Positions 21,316 through 29,706 of a stretch of DNA of 64,000 nucleotides are shown here, one piece after another. Every line of letters begins with the position of its first letter. Position 1 is the stretch's first letter. Source of the DNA: Streptomyces luomodiensis (GTDB lineage: Bacteria > Actinomycetota > Actinomycetes > Streptomycetales > Streptomycetaceae); contig NZ_CP117522.1 in assembly GCF_031679605.1 (NCBI RefSeq), positions 9,734,001 through 9,798,000 of the forward strand, given 5' to 3'. The translations under genes and the position numbers were made by a program. Below the pieces are notes generated by a model, which made no database searches, had not been told where the DNA came from, and saw only the letters and a list, made by a program, of their open reading frames with translations.

Positions 21316-22956
21316 ATGCTCACACCCACCCGACGGCGGACCGGACTGCGCGATGTGTCCCTCGACGGACACGACCTCGCCGTCGAGGACATCGTCACCC
21401 TCGCCCGGCGCCCCGGCACCCGGACCGTCGCCCTGTCCCCCGAGGCGGCCGCGCGGATCGCGGCGTCCAACGCGATGAAGCACACCCTGATCGACGCCGG
21501 CACCCCGATCTACGGGGTGACCTCCGGATTCGGCGACAGCAGCGCCCGGCAGATATCCCAGCGCAAGACCGACCACCTCCAGGACAACCTGGTCCGCTTC
21601 CTGTCCGCGGGCACCGGCCCGCTGGCCCAGGACGACGTCGTACGGGCCACCATGGCGGTCCGCGCCAACTGCCTCGCCCGCGGTGTCTCCGGAGTGCGGC
21701 CCGAGCTGATCACCGCGCTGATCGGCATGCTCAACGCGGACATCCTGCCCCGTATCCCGGAGCGTGGCTCGGTCGGCGCCAGCGGCGACCTGGTGCCGCT
21801 GAGCTACCTCGCCGCCGCCCTGACCGGGCGCGGCACGGTACGGCACGCGGGCGAGGACAAGCCCGCGGCACAGGCCCTCGCCGAGTGCGGCCTGACCCCG
21901 GTGACCCTGGAGGCCAAGGAGGGCCTCGCCCTGGTCAACGGGACCTCCTTCATGTCCGGCTTCGCCGTCCTCGCGCTGCACGACGCCCGGGAGCTGGCCT
22001 TCGCCGCCGACCTGTGCACCGCGCTGACCAGCCAGGTGCTGCTCGGCAACCCCTCGCACTTCGCCCCCTTCCTGTTCGAGGCCAAGCCGCACGACGGCAT
22101 GGTCGCCAGTGCCGCCGCCATCCGGGCGATGCTCACCGGCGACACCATGCCCGACCCGCTGCTGCGCAGGCCCGACGGCGACTTCGGCGAGCTGGAACGC
22201 CCCATCCAGGACCACTACTCGGTACGCTGCGCCCCGCACGTCACCGGCGTCCTGCGCGACACCGCCGACTGGGCGCACCGGTGGCTGACCGTCGAGGTCA
22301 ATTCCGCCAACGACAACCCCCTGTTCGACGTGGCCGCCGGCACCGTGCGCAACGGCGGCAACTTCTACGGCGGCCACGTCGCCCAGGCCATGGACGCACT
22401 GAAGACCGCCGTCGCCAGTGTCGGCGACCTGCTGGACCGGCAGCTGGAACTGATCGTCGACGAGAAGTTCAACAACGGCCTCACGCCCAACCTCATCCCG
22501 CACCTGGGTCCCGACGCGTTCGAGGCCGGCCTGTTCCACGGGTTCAAGGGCATGCAGATCACCGCCTCGTCGCTGGCCGCGGAAGCCTTGAAGTGGACCA
22601 TGCCGGCCGCCTCGTTCTCCCGCTCGACGGAGGCGCACAACCAGGACAAGGTGAGCATGGGCACCATCGCCGCCCGTGACGCCCGCTCGGTCGTCGAACT
22701 GGTCCAGCGCGTCGCGGCCGTCCACCTCATCGCCCTGTGCCAGGCGGCCGACCTGCGCGGCCTGGACGTCCTCAGCGCGCCGACCCGTACGGCGTACGAC
22801 GCGGTGCGCGGCCTCAGCGCGTTCCTGGACCGCGACCGGCCGCTGGACACCGACATCGAACGCGTCGCCACGCTGATCGCCTCCGGCGAGCTGCGTACCC
22901 GGGTCGAGCTCGACCTTCAGACGCGGGGCGCGGAGACCGGCGAGGCGGCCCGGTGA
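21316..22956 (+). CDS. MIO-type aromatic amino acid ammonia-lyase, predicted phenylalanine-specific
   Basis: 546 aa. The self-forming MIO electrophile triad is Ala155-Ser156-Gly157 in GSVGASGDLVPL. Tyr66 (YGVTSGFG) and Asn208 (NGTSF) match conserved family residues. The selectivity pair is Phe95-Leu96 in LVRFLSAG; Phe-Leu is typical of phenylalanine lyases, whereas tyrosine lyases have His-Leu and histidine lyases Ser-His. The C-terminal HNQDKVSMG and LIALCQAADLRG segments also recall PAL. Expected reaction: L-Phe to trans-cinnamate plus ammonia. A Phe 2,3-aminomutase is an alternative in the same fold. ATG 21316 has AGGAG 10 nt upstream. It sits 56 bp after the PKS and overlaps the ligase gene by 4 bp, so they are co-expressed. 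Confidence 0.9.
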   Translation: MLTPTRRRTGLRDVSLDGHDLAVEDIVTLARRPGTRTVALSPEAAARIAASNAMKHTLIDAGTPIYGVTSGFGDSSARQISQRKTDHLQDNLVRFLSAGTGPLAQDDVVRATMAVRANCLARGVSGVRPELITALIGMLNADILPRIPERGSVGASGDLVPLSYLAAALTGRGTVRHAGEDKPAAQALAECGLTPVTLEAKEGLALVNGTSFMSGFAVLALHDARELAFAADLCTALTSQVLLGNPSHFAPFLFEAKPHDGMVASAAAIRAMLTGDTMPDPLLRRPDGDFGELERPIQDHYSVRCAPHVTGVLRDTADWAHRWLTVEVNSANDNPLFDVAAGTVRNGGNFYGGHVAQAMDALKTAVASVGDLLDRQLELIVDEKFNNGLTPNLIPHLGPDAFEAGLFHGFKGMQITASSLAAEALKWTMPAASFSRSTEAHNQDKVSMGTIAARDARSVVELVQRVAAVHLIALCQAADLRGLDVLSAPTRTAYDAVRGLSAFLDRDRPLDTDIERVATLIASGELRTRVELDLQTRGAETGEAAR

Positions 22957-24797
22957 ACGCGCCCGTGGCGCCGTACGCCGAGGTGTCCTGCGAGGAACGC
23001 CCCGACGGCAGCCGGATCCTGCGCGTCGGCGAGGAGCTGAAGGACCATCCGCCCACGCTCGCCCACGCGCTGCGCCACTGGGCCGCCGCCGAGCCGGACC
23101 GGGTCCTCGCGGCCGAGCGCGACGGCGAGGGCTGGCGCACCCTGACCTATGGCGCCGCCGCCGAGGCCGCCGCCGCCCTCGGCCAGGCGTACCTGGACCG
23201 GGGGTGCGGCCCCGGTGCCCCGGTCCTGCTGCTGTCCGGCAACTCCCTGGACCACCTGCTGCTGACCCTCGCCTGCCACCTCACCGGCGTACCGGCCGCA
23301 CCGGTCAGCGTGGCCTACTCGCTGCGCAGCACCGACCTGGCGCGGCTGCGCTCCCTCGCCGCCCTGGTCCGCCCCGGGGCGGTGTACGCCGAGGACGGCG
23401 AGCTCTTCCGCCGCGCCCTGGTGGCGGCCGCCGACGCGGCCGGCACCTCGCCCGTGACCCTCGTCTCGCGGCGGCCGGGTGCGGGGGATGTGACCGTCGA
23501 CGCCCTGCGTCGCACCGCCGTCACCGGCGCGGTGCGGCGCGCGCAGGACGCGCTGACGCCGGACACCGTCGCGAAGATCCTTTTCACCTCGGGCTCCACG
23601 GGCACCCCCAAGGGAGTGCTCAACACCCACCGGATGCTGTGCGCCAACCAGCAGATGCTCCGGCAGATCTGGCCGTTCCTGGCCGACGAGCCGCCCGTAC
23701 TGACCGACTGGCTGCCGTGGAGCCACACCTTCGGCGGCAACCACAACCTGAACCTGGCGCTGTGCAACGGCGGCAGCCTCTTCATCGACGACGGGACACC
23801 GCTGCCCGACGCGTTCCCCCGCACCCTCGACGCGCTGCGCCGGATGCCGCCCACCGTCGTCGTCAACGTACCGGCCGGCTACACCCAGCTCGCCCAGGCG
23901 CTGGAGAGCGACCCCGGCCTCGCCCGGCGCGTGCTGTCGCGCGCCCGGATCATCCTCTACGCCGGGGCCGACCTGCCGGACGCGCTGCGGCGGCGGCTGC
24001 GGGCCGTGGCCCGTGCGGCGACCGGCCGCGACATCCCCGTGGTGTCCTCGTGGGGCGCCACCGAGACCGGGCCCGCGGCGACCTCCACCTGGGGCGGGGT
24101 GCGCGACGGCATCGGCATTCCGCTGCCCGGCGTCGAGCTGAAGCTCGCCCCGGCCGGCGGCCGGGCCGAGATCCGGGTGCGCGGCGCCTCGGTCACCCCC
24201 GCCTACCTGGGCGCCGAGGTCTCCGACGCGCTCGACGAGGACGGCTACTACCGCACCGGCGACGCGGCCCGGCTGCTCGACCCCGGCGGCGACGCCCGCC
24301 GCGGGATCGCCTTCGACGGCCGGATAGCCGAGGACTTCAAGCTCGCCACCGGCACCTGGGTCGCCGCCGGCCGGCTGCGCAACGCGCTGCTGTCGGCCGC
24401 CGGGGTGCTTTCCGACGCCGTCCTCGTCGGCGGCGACCGGCCCTATGTCGCCGCCATCGCCTGGCCGGCGCTGGGCCGGGCCAACGAACTGCTCGGCACC
24501 GACGCCGCCGACACCGCGGAACTGCTCGGCGACGACGGCCTGCGCGACCACCTCGCCGCCACCCTGGCCGCGCTCAACGCGGGCAAGGGCGCCGCCTCGA
24601 GCGTCGCCCGGCTGGCCCTGGTGGCCGAGCCACCGAGCATCGACAACGGCGAGATCACCGACAAGGGCTACCTCAACCAGCGCGCCGTGGCCGAGCGCCG
24701 CGCCGAAGTGGTCGACCTGCTCTACGCCGAGCCCCCGGACCCGGCACGCGTGGTCACCGCGGGGGACCGGCCGGGTGCGGCGGCGTCCGGTCGGTGA
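22953..24797 (+). CDS. Feruloyl/cinnamoyl-CoA synthetase-like acyl-CoA ligase
   Basis: 614 aa adenylate-forming enzyme of the ANL superfamily. Visible motifs: the ATP loop FTSGSTGTPKGVLNTHR (aa ~210-226), WGATETGPAA (~aa 366), YYRTGDAARL (~431), GRIAEDFKLATGTWV (~455) and EITDKGYLNQRAV near the C-terminus. The last two are signatures of feruloyl-CoA synthase (Fcs) type enzymes that activate hydroxycinnamates to CoA thioesters, and there is no carrier-protein domain. The GTG start overlaps the lyase stop (GTGA), so translation is coupled. The pairing suggests cinnamate is the substrate and cinnamoyl-CoA the product. The ring-substituent preference cannot be read from the sequence. Confidence 0.88.
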   Translation: MNAPVAPYAEVSCEERPDGSRILRVGEELKDHPPTLAHALRHWAAAEPDRVLAAERDGEGWRTLTYGAAAEAAAALGQAYLDRGCGPGAPVLLLSGNSLDHLLLTLACHLTGVPAAPVSVAYSLRSTDLARLRSLAALVRPGAVYAEDGELFRRALVAAADAAGTSPVTLVSRRPGAGDVTVDALRRTAVTGAVRRAQDALTPDTVAKILFTSGSTGTPKGVLNTHRMLCANQQMLRQIWPFLADEPPVLTDWLPWSHTFGGNHNLNLALCNGGSLFIDDGTPLPDAFPRTLDALRRMPPTVVVNVPAGYTQLAQALESDPGLARRVLSRARIILYAGADLPDALRRRLRAVARAATGRDIPVVSSWGATETGPAATSTWGGVRDGIGIPLPGVELKLAPAGGRAEIRVRGASVTPAYLGAEVSDALDEDGYYRTGDAARLLDPGGDARRGIAFDGRIAEDFKLATGTWVAAGRLRNALLSAAGVLSDAVLVGGDRPYVAAIAWPALGRANELLGTDAADTAELLGDDGLRDHLAATLAALNAGKGAASSVARLALVAEPPSIDNGEITDKGYLNQRAVAERRAEVVDLLYAEPPDPARVVTAGDRPGAAASGR

Positions 24798-24844
24798 GCC
24801 GGGCTCGGGGGGTGCCGTGCGGAGGTGGCCGGTCTGCTGTGCCA

Positions 24845-25468
24845 GTGGGCGGTCACCGTCCGGCGCCGGCCGGGAACAGCGGCGTCCCCTCCGTGAGCCC
24901 GGCCCTGGGCTCCGGGTCGGCCGCCGTCCGGGCCGCGTCGCGCAGCCGCTGCACCACGGAGCCCAGCCGGAGCAGCTCGGATGCCACCGGGCGGAGCGAT
25001 CCGCCCGGTGCCCGGGAGCGGCCCTCCCAGCGCGCTACGGCGGCATGCTTGGCGGCCCGCTGGGCCTGTGGGAGCCGTGCGTAGGCCACCTCGCGCAGCA
25101 GCGGCTGCCGGAAGGTGAAGCTGCCGGTGGTGCCGGCGTCCGCGGGAGTGGTCGGTGCCGCGGTGGGCGGTCACCGTCCGGCGCCGGCCGGGAACAGCGG
25201 CGTTCCCTCCGTGAGCCCGGCCCTGGGTTCCGGGCCGGCCGCCGTCCGGGCCGCGTCGCGCAGCCGCTGCACTACGGAGCCCAGCCGGAGCAGCTCGGAT
25301 GCCACCGGGCGGAGCGATCCGCCCGGTGCCCGGGAGCGGCCCTCCCAGCGCGCCACGGCGGCATGCTTGACGGCCCGCTGGGCCTGTGGGAGCCGTGCGT
25401 AGGCCACCTCGCGCAGCAGCGGCTGCCGGAAGGTGAAGCTGCCGGTGGTGCCGGCGTCCGCGGGAGCG
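24845..25468. repeat. 318-bp-period tandem duplication of a regulator 3' end
   Basis: 24845-25150 and 25163-25468 are direct repeats at exactly 318 bp offset (106 codons). I count six differences in ~306 bp, all transitions. The right copy is the true 3' end of the large SARP gene and the left copy lies beyond its stop codon, in the same frame. Identity ends at the transition after CGCGGGAG in each copy. The low divergence points to a recent event or an assembly duplication. Confidence 0.9.
24853..25150 (-). pseudogene. Duplicated C-terminal fragment of the SARP-ATPase regulator
   Basis: Encodes a near-copy of the last ~100 residues of the adjacent regulator, ending with the same GTPLFPAGAGR tail and stop (24853-24855). 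It has no promoter, no Shine-Dalgarno site and no N-terminal domains. The longest ATG-started piece is 78 aa (from 25089). It is in frame with the upstream gene but cut off by that gene's TGA at 25171-25173. It fills most of the gap between the ligase gene and the regulator, two converging transcription units. Confidence 0.8.
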
Positions 25469-27981
25469 GCCATGAGCACTCCGCGGCGGACGAGTTCACC
25501 GAGCGCGTCGGCCACGTCGCCGGCGTCGGACTGCCGTTGGTCCCGCAGCGCCGCGACGTCCTCCGGGCGGACGGCCTCGCCGAGCACGGCGGCGTCCTGC
25601 GCGACCGCCTTGAGGTCGGTCGGCAGCGCGTCCAGCTGGGCCGCCAGTGCCCGGCCGACCGCCGACGGCAGCATGTCGTGCGCCGCCTCCGGCCGCTCGT
25701 CCGGGGCCGCGTCCGCCGCTGCCGTGTCCGGGCTGACGCGCCGCAGCGCCATCCGGGTCAGCTCCGCCGCGAACATCGGGTTGCCGTCGGCCAGCGCCGT
25801 CACCACCTCGACCAGCTCGGCCACCGGCCCGGGTGGCCGGTCCCGCCCTCCGCCCGCTTCGAGGACGGTACGCGTCAACTCGGCGACGACGGTGTCGGGC
25901 AGCCGTGTCAGCTCGGCGGTGACGTTCACCGCCGACTCCCAGGCGGGGCGCCGCAGGAACAGCTCGGGACGGGCCGCGGCCACCACCTTCAGCCGGGCCG
26001 GACCCTCCTGGCCCAGCAGCGGGCCGACGAGTCCGAGCACGGACTCGTCCGCCGCGTGCAGATCGTCGATGACCACGACCACGGTGCGCTCCGCGGCCAG
26101 CCGCTCCAGCAGCGTGCACCAGGCCGCGACCACCTCCTCGGGACCGGCGGCCTGCTCCTGGTGCGTCACCTGCCCGAGCGGTACCAGCAGCCGCTCGAAG
26201 AGCCGTCGCGCCTCGTCGGCGTTTGCCGCCGCCCGCTCGACCATCGCCCACAGCTTCGCCCGCGCCGTCCCGGGCGGGTCCCACGACCCGATGCCACAAC
26301 ACGACGACAGCTCCGTGGCGAGGACGCGCAGGGCGCTGTCGTCCACCGTGCACGGCAGCAGATGCGCCAGCAGGGGCCGCGTCGCCGGGTCGCGCCCGGC
26401 GGTCTGCCGCTCGAACTCCTCGAGCACCGCGCTCTTGCCCATGCCGGGGCCGCCCACCACCAGCGCGACCCGCCGCTCCACCGCGTCGGTGTCGAGCAGG
26501 TCCGTCAGGGCCCGTACGCAGTCGGCACGCCCCAGCAGCGGCAGCCGCGGGCCGCGCACGGTGGCGCACCGTACGCCCTGTACCGTCCACATGGCCGCGT
26601 GGACGCGGGCGCGCTGATAGCCGATCAGGTTGTCGGTCTGTCCGCGGGTGCCCTCGCTGACCCATACCTCGTCCAGGGGGACGAGCGGAAGCAGCGACTG
26701 CGGCCGGTCCAGCGCCGCGCTGGTCACCGTCGGGGGTCCGGCACCGTCGCGGCCGTAGCGCACCAGGGCCTCGCCGGTGTCAACGGCGGCGCGCAGGCGC
26801 AGCGGGTGCGCGTTCCGCGCGCGGATCCGGTGGCGTACGGCGAGCACCATCAGCACCGCGCGCATGGCGTCGTTGTCGTGGCTGCGCCTGGCGCCGAAGA
26901 CGACGAGCCAGCAGCAGCCGAGCTTCGCCGCCACGACGCCGTCGAAACGACTCGCCTCGGCCACGACGACCTCGTGCAGGGCCTCCATCGCCATGTCCAC
27001 GTGCTCCGGGTCACCGCCGCCCGGAACCGCCGGGCAGACCGCGTTGATCAGCGCGACGCTGACCTCCTTGCGCTCCGGCACGAGCCCGGCGGACTCCACC
27101 GCGTCCGGCGCGGGGGAGGCGGCGTCGGCCGCGGCCGACGGCTGCCGCGGTGCCGGACGCACCTGGAGGGTGCCGGGCAGCGGCGTGTAGTGGAGCGCTG
27201 TGTCGTGGGTGAGGATCGCCTGGTGGAGCTCCTGGAGTTCCCGGCTCGGATCCAGACCGAGCTGGTCGGCCAGCTCGGCGCGGTGCGCCCGGTAGACATC
27301 CAGGGCGTCGGACTGCCGCCCGCTGCGGTGCAGCGAGAGCATGAGCTGCCCGGTCAGCCGCTCGCGCCGCGGCTCGGACCGACGCAGCGTCAACAGCTCG
27401 GGGAGGACCGCGCTGTGCCGCCCCAGGGCCAGCTCGGCGTCGAAGTACTCTTCCAGCACGTCCAGCCGGGTGTCCGCGGACACCTTCAGCTCCGGCCAGG
27501 CCACCCCGGCCTCGGCCAGGTCGGCCAGCAGGGGCCCGCGCCACAGGGCGAGCGCCTGGCGCCACAGCCGGGACGCCTCCGCCACCCCGCCGTCCCGCAT
27601 CCGGGCCCGCCCCTCCGCCACCAGCTCGTGGAACCGGTACAGGTCGACGGCCTGGGGGTCCACCCGCAGCAGATAGCCGGGCGGGCGCGACTGGAGCGAC
27701 ATGCCCTCCAGCTCGGCGTGCTCCTCGTGCAGGTGCAGCAGCTTGCGCAGCCGCCACACCGCGTTCTGGACCATCTTGCGGGCCGAGGCGGGCGAGGGCC
27801 CGTCCCACAGCGCCGAGATCAGCTGGCTGGTGGCCGTCACCCGGTTGGGGTGCAGCAGCAGATAGCCCAGGACGGTGCGCTGCTTGATGCCGCCGAGCGG
27901 CAGCGGCACGCCGTTCCTCAGTACTTCCAGCGGTCCCAGCACGTGAAACCGCAGCTCTTCCGCGGTCGCGGCGGGTCTCAT
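25171..27981 (-). CDS. Large SARP-family activator with cyclase-like and AAA ATPase domains
   Basis: 936 aa. N-terminal OmpR-type winged helix (aa ~8-100, LGPLEVLRNG...KQRTVLGYLLLHP) and BTAD helical domain (~105-255) define a SARP. Residues ~300-460 resemble a class III nucleotide-cyclase homology domain but lack its metal-binding Asp residues (ALINAV, KLGCCWLVVFG), so it is probably non-catalytic. Then an ATPase: Walker A GGPGMGKSAV (~aa 513), Walker B VVVVIDDLHAADES (~aa 635) and a C-terminal helical part. No LuxR helix-turn-helix is present. The layout recalls PimR-like SARP-LAL activators of polyene clusters, but shorter. Its ATG overlaps the upstream SARP stop (ATGA), so the two are translationally coupled. 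The last ~100 codons are duplicated downstream. Confidence 0.92.
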   Translation of the reverse strand: MRPAATAEELRFHVLGPLEVLRNGVPLPLGGIKQRTVLGYLLLHPNRVTATSQLISALWDGPSPASARKMVQNAVWRLRKLLHLHEEHAELEGMSLQSRPPGYLLRVDPQAVDLYRFHELVAEGRARMRDGGVAEASRLWRQALALWRGPLLADLAEAGVAWPELKVSADTRLDVLEEYFDAELALGRHSAVLPELLTLRRSEPRRERLTGQLMLSLHRSGRQSDALDVYRAHRAELADQLGLDPSRELQELHQAILTHDTALHYTPLPGTLQVRPAPRQPSAAADAASPAPDAVESAGLVPERKEVSVALINAVCPAVPGGGDPEHVDMAMEALHEVVVAEASRFDGVVAAKLGCCWLVVFGARRSHDNDAMRAVLMVLAVRHRIRARNAHPLRLRAAVDTGEALVRYGRDGAGPPTVTSAALDRPQSLLPLVPLDEVWVSEGTRGQTDNLIGYQRARVHAAMWTVQGVRCATVRGPRLPLLGRADCVRALTDLLDTDAVERRVALVVGGPGMGKSAVLEEFERQTAGRDPATRPLLAHLLPCTVDDSALRVLATELSSCCGIGSWDPPGTARAKLWAMVERAAANADEARRLFERLLVPLGQVTHQEQAAGPEEVVAAWCTLLERLAAERTVVVVIDDLHAADESVLGLVGPLLGQEGPARLKVVAAARPELFLRRPAWESAVNVTAELTRLPDTVVAELTRTVLEAGGGRDRPPGPVAELVEVVTALADGNPMFAAELTRMALRRVSPDTAAADAAPDERPEAAHDMLPSAVGRALAAQLDALPTDLKAVAQDAAVLGEAVRPEDVAALRDQRQSDAGDVADALGELVRRGVLMAAPADAGTTGSFTFRQPLLREVAYARLPQAQRAVKHAAVARWEGRSRAPGGSLRPVASELLRLGSVVQRLRDAARTAAGPEPRAGLTEGTPLFPAGAGR

Positions 27982-28772
27982 GCGGCCAGCCGGAGTACCG
28001 CGCCGGGCGCCGTCAGCTCGGGGTCGTGCGCGAGTACGTACTGCTCCAGATCGCGCAGTCGGGGGCCCGGCCCGGTCCCGAACCGCTCCGCCAGCACCGA
28101 CCGGGTGCGGCGATAGACCTCCAGCGCGTCGGTCTGCCGGCCGGTCCGGTACAGCGCCACCATGTGCAGTCGGCACAGCCGCTCCCGGACGGGCTCGGCA
28201 TCTGCCGCGAGCCCCAGTTCCGCGACCACCTCGCGGTGGCGGCCCAGCATCAGGTCGGCGACGATCCGGTCCTCCAGCGCCTTCCACCGGGCCTCGCGCA
28301 CCACCGCCAGTTCAGGCCACTCGATACCGGCCTCGACCAGGTCGGCCAGCACCTCCCCGCGCCACAGCCCCAGCGCCTCGCGGAGCGTACGGGCGGCCGC
28401 CTCCCAGGACCGGTCGGCCAGTTCCCTGGCGCCGCGTTCCAGGAGCAGGTGGTGCCTGCCGAGGTCGATGTGCTCGGGCGGGATACGCAGGACGTACCCC
28501 CGGCCCTCCGTGCGGAGTGCGACCGGAGCATCGCCGGACTGATGATGCGTCAGGAACGCCTTGCGTAGGCCTGATAACGCGTTCTGAACGCTCTTCCGGG
28601 CCGTTGTCGGCTCATTTGCGCCCCACAGGGCACCAATGAGCCGCTGGGTGCTCACGGAGTTGTTCGGATGGAGTAGGAGGAAAGCGAGGACAGTCCGCTG
28701 GCGGAGTCCTCCGAGGGGCACGCCCTTGCCATGGTGATTCGCCGTCAGTGGGCCCAACACGCTGAAACGCAT
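27978..28772 (-). CDS. Small SARP-family transcriptional activator with a TTA codon
   Basis: 264 aa with winged-helix DNA-binding domain (MRFSVLGPL..., LGGLRQRTVLAFLLLHP) and BTAD domain ending ALEVYRRTRSVLAERFG, the standard short SARP layout (ActII-ORF4/RedD type). ATG 28772 follows GGGGAG by about 6 nt. Leu66 is encoded by TTA (28575-28577 on the plus strand). TTA is very rare in Streptomyces and needs the bldA tRNA, so translation is likely restricted to late growth; I saw no other in-frame TTA in recognised genes of the window. It is the first gene of the leftward regulator operon and is divergent from the giant PKS gene. Confidence 0.93.
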   Translation of the reverse strand: MRFSVLGPLTANHHGKGVPLGGLRQRTVLAFLLLHPNNSVSTQRLIGALWGANEPTTARKSVQNALSGLRKAFLTHHQSGDAPVALRTEGRGYVLRIPPEHIDLGRHHLLLERGARELADRSWEAAARTLREALGLWRGEVLADLVEAGIEWPELAVVREARWKALEDRIVADLMLGRHREVVAELGLAADAEPVRERLCRLHMVALYRTGRQTDALEVYRRTRSVLAERFGTGPGPRLRDLEQYVLAHDPELTAPGAVLRLAA

Positions 28773-28845
28773 GAAACTCCCCGCTTGGCCGCGCTTATTA
28801 CTGCGTCCTACATTAGCTGGCTTGTCCGGGCTTCCAGGATGGCCA

Positions 28846-28874
28846 AGTGAATGGGCTAAATCACACCGCGTCAA
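28846..28874 (-). promoter_or_regulatory. Candidate promoter of the SARP operon
   Basis: On the minus strand TTGACG (28869-28874), a near-consensus -35, is followed after 17 nt by TTCACT (28846-28851), a weak -10. This would give a leader of roughly 65-70 nt before the small SARP ATG, which has its own GGGGAG ribosome site. A second possible -10, TAATGT, lies nearer the gene. Assigned by eye only. Confidence 0.35.
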
Positions 28875-29597
28875 TCCTGTGATCGGGAATTCGGGGAACT
28901 GCGCGCGCGAGTCGCTGCCGACACCTGGCTTTCGATCAGCCGTGCCCACAGCGGGCGACGTGGTCTTCGGCGCGGCGGGTGCTCCTTCGGCGATGACGGG
29001 GCGCGGCCGAGGGCAACGGCGGGAGCCGGCCCTGCCGTGGGCGGCTGATGAGCGGCCACCGAGCGGCGTGGGCAACACGACCCAGCTGCGCCCCGGCCGG
29101 CAGCGGCCTCGGTGCCGGGGGCGGCACCGTGTGGCGACGTGCCGGAGTCGCCTCGGCCACGGCGGCGGCGCCGCTCCGCACCCCGGCCCCGGGGGCGTCG
29201 CGCACGGCCTGCTCGGCGCCGGACCGTGATCGTGGCCGATGCGGTCCACCGCCGGTCACCCGTCACCCGTACGTGCGGGCCGCCCGGCCCGCCTTGCAGG
29301 CGTGCCCGATCACCGTCTCGCCGACCTCCACAGCCCGGAACCCCGCCCGTGTCCAGGGAGTAGGTCCAGGAATTAGGCGCCGCCGGACCGAAACGGCGGG
29401 GAATTCGAGGCGGATCGGGTGACGGGTATTTACTCGGCTGCTTGGCATCGTCACCCCTTCTTGGTCGCGAATTTCCGCAAATTGAATTGGTCATGACATC
29501 TTTCGTGTCGGGGTCCCACCTCCAGGACCGTTCCAGTCGGGCAGCGAACGGTCACCCCCGGCGATGAAACGGGTTTCCGGATACGGTTCAGCGGCGA

Positions 29598-29636
29598 CAC
29601 CGGCCGGTGAACTGCCGGTGCGCGCGGGCGATAAAC
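29598..29636 (+). promoter_or_regulatory. Candidate SARP operator and -10 upstream of the giant PKS
   Basis: The heptamer GCCGGTG occurs at 29603-29609 and again at 29614-29620, an exact direct repeat with a 4-bp spacer (11-bp period). About 8-9 bp after the second copy lies an AT-rich hexamer (GATAAA, 29630-29635) that could be the -10. Direct heptamers one helical turn apart, ending ~8 bp before a -10, is the classic architecture of SARP-activated promoters. The first copy is also part of a 12-bp palindrome (29598-29609). It would drive the giant PKS with a leader of about 270 nt. Confidence 0.45.
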
Positions 29637-29696
29637 CAACATCACGCCGGGGCGACCGGGCACGGGGCCCGGACAGCGCCCTCCGGACGCTACCGA

Positions 29697-29706
29697 GGGA
29701 TTTCCC
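29697..29706. promoter_or_regulatory. PAS-LuxR-type operator core (GGGATTTCCC)
   Basis: GGGATTTCCC matches the GGGAWWTCCC core of the operator bound by PAS-LuxR activators such as PimM of polyene clusters (full consensus CTVGGGAWWTCCCBAG). The outer bases match only in part. It lies ~200 bp upstream of the giant PKS start. No PAS-LuxR gene is in this window, so such a regulator would have to be encoded elsewhere. Confidence 0.35.

Noticed and set aside
27978..29249. 423-codon version of the small SARP starting at 29249
   Set aside because: The first ~160 residues are Arg/Pro-rich nonsense. The SARP fold starts at the Met at 28772, which has a GGGGAG site.
29048..29422. A 124-codon plus-strand frame in the intergenic region with high GC at third positions
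   Set aside because: No ribosome site, low-complexity Ala/Arg/Pro translation and no recognisable family. At best a decayed fragment.
29560..29650. Series of CGG-starting heptamers around the candidate SARP operator as PimR-type (CGGCAAG) sites
   Set aside because: Spacing varies (8-11 bp) and none matches CGGCAAG; only the exact GCCGGTG pair was kept.
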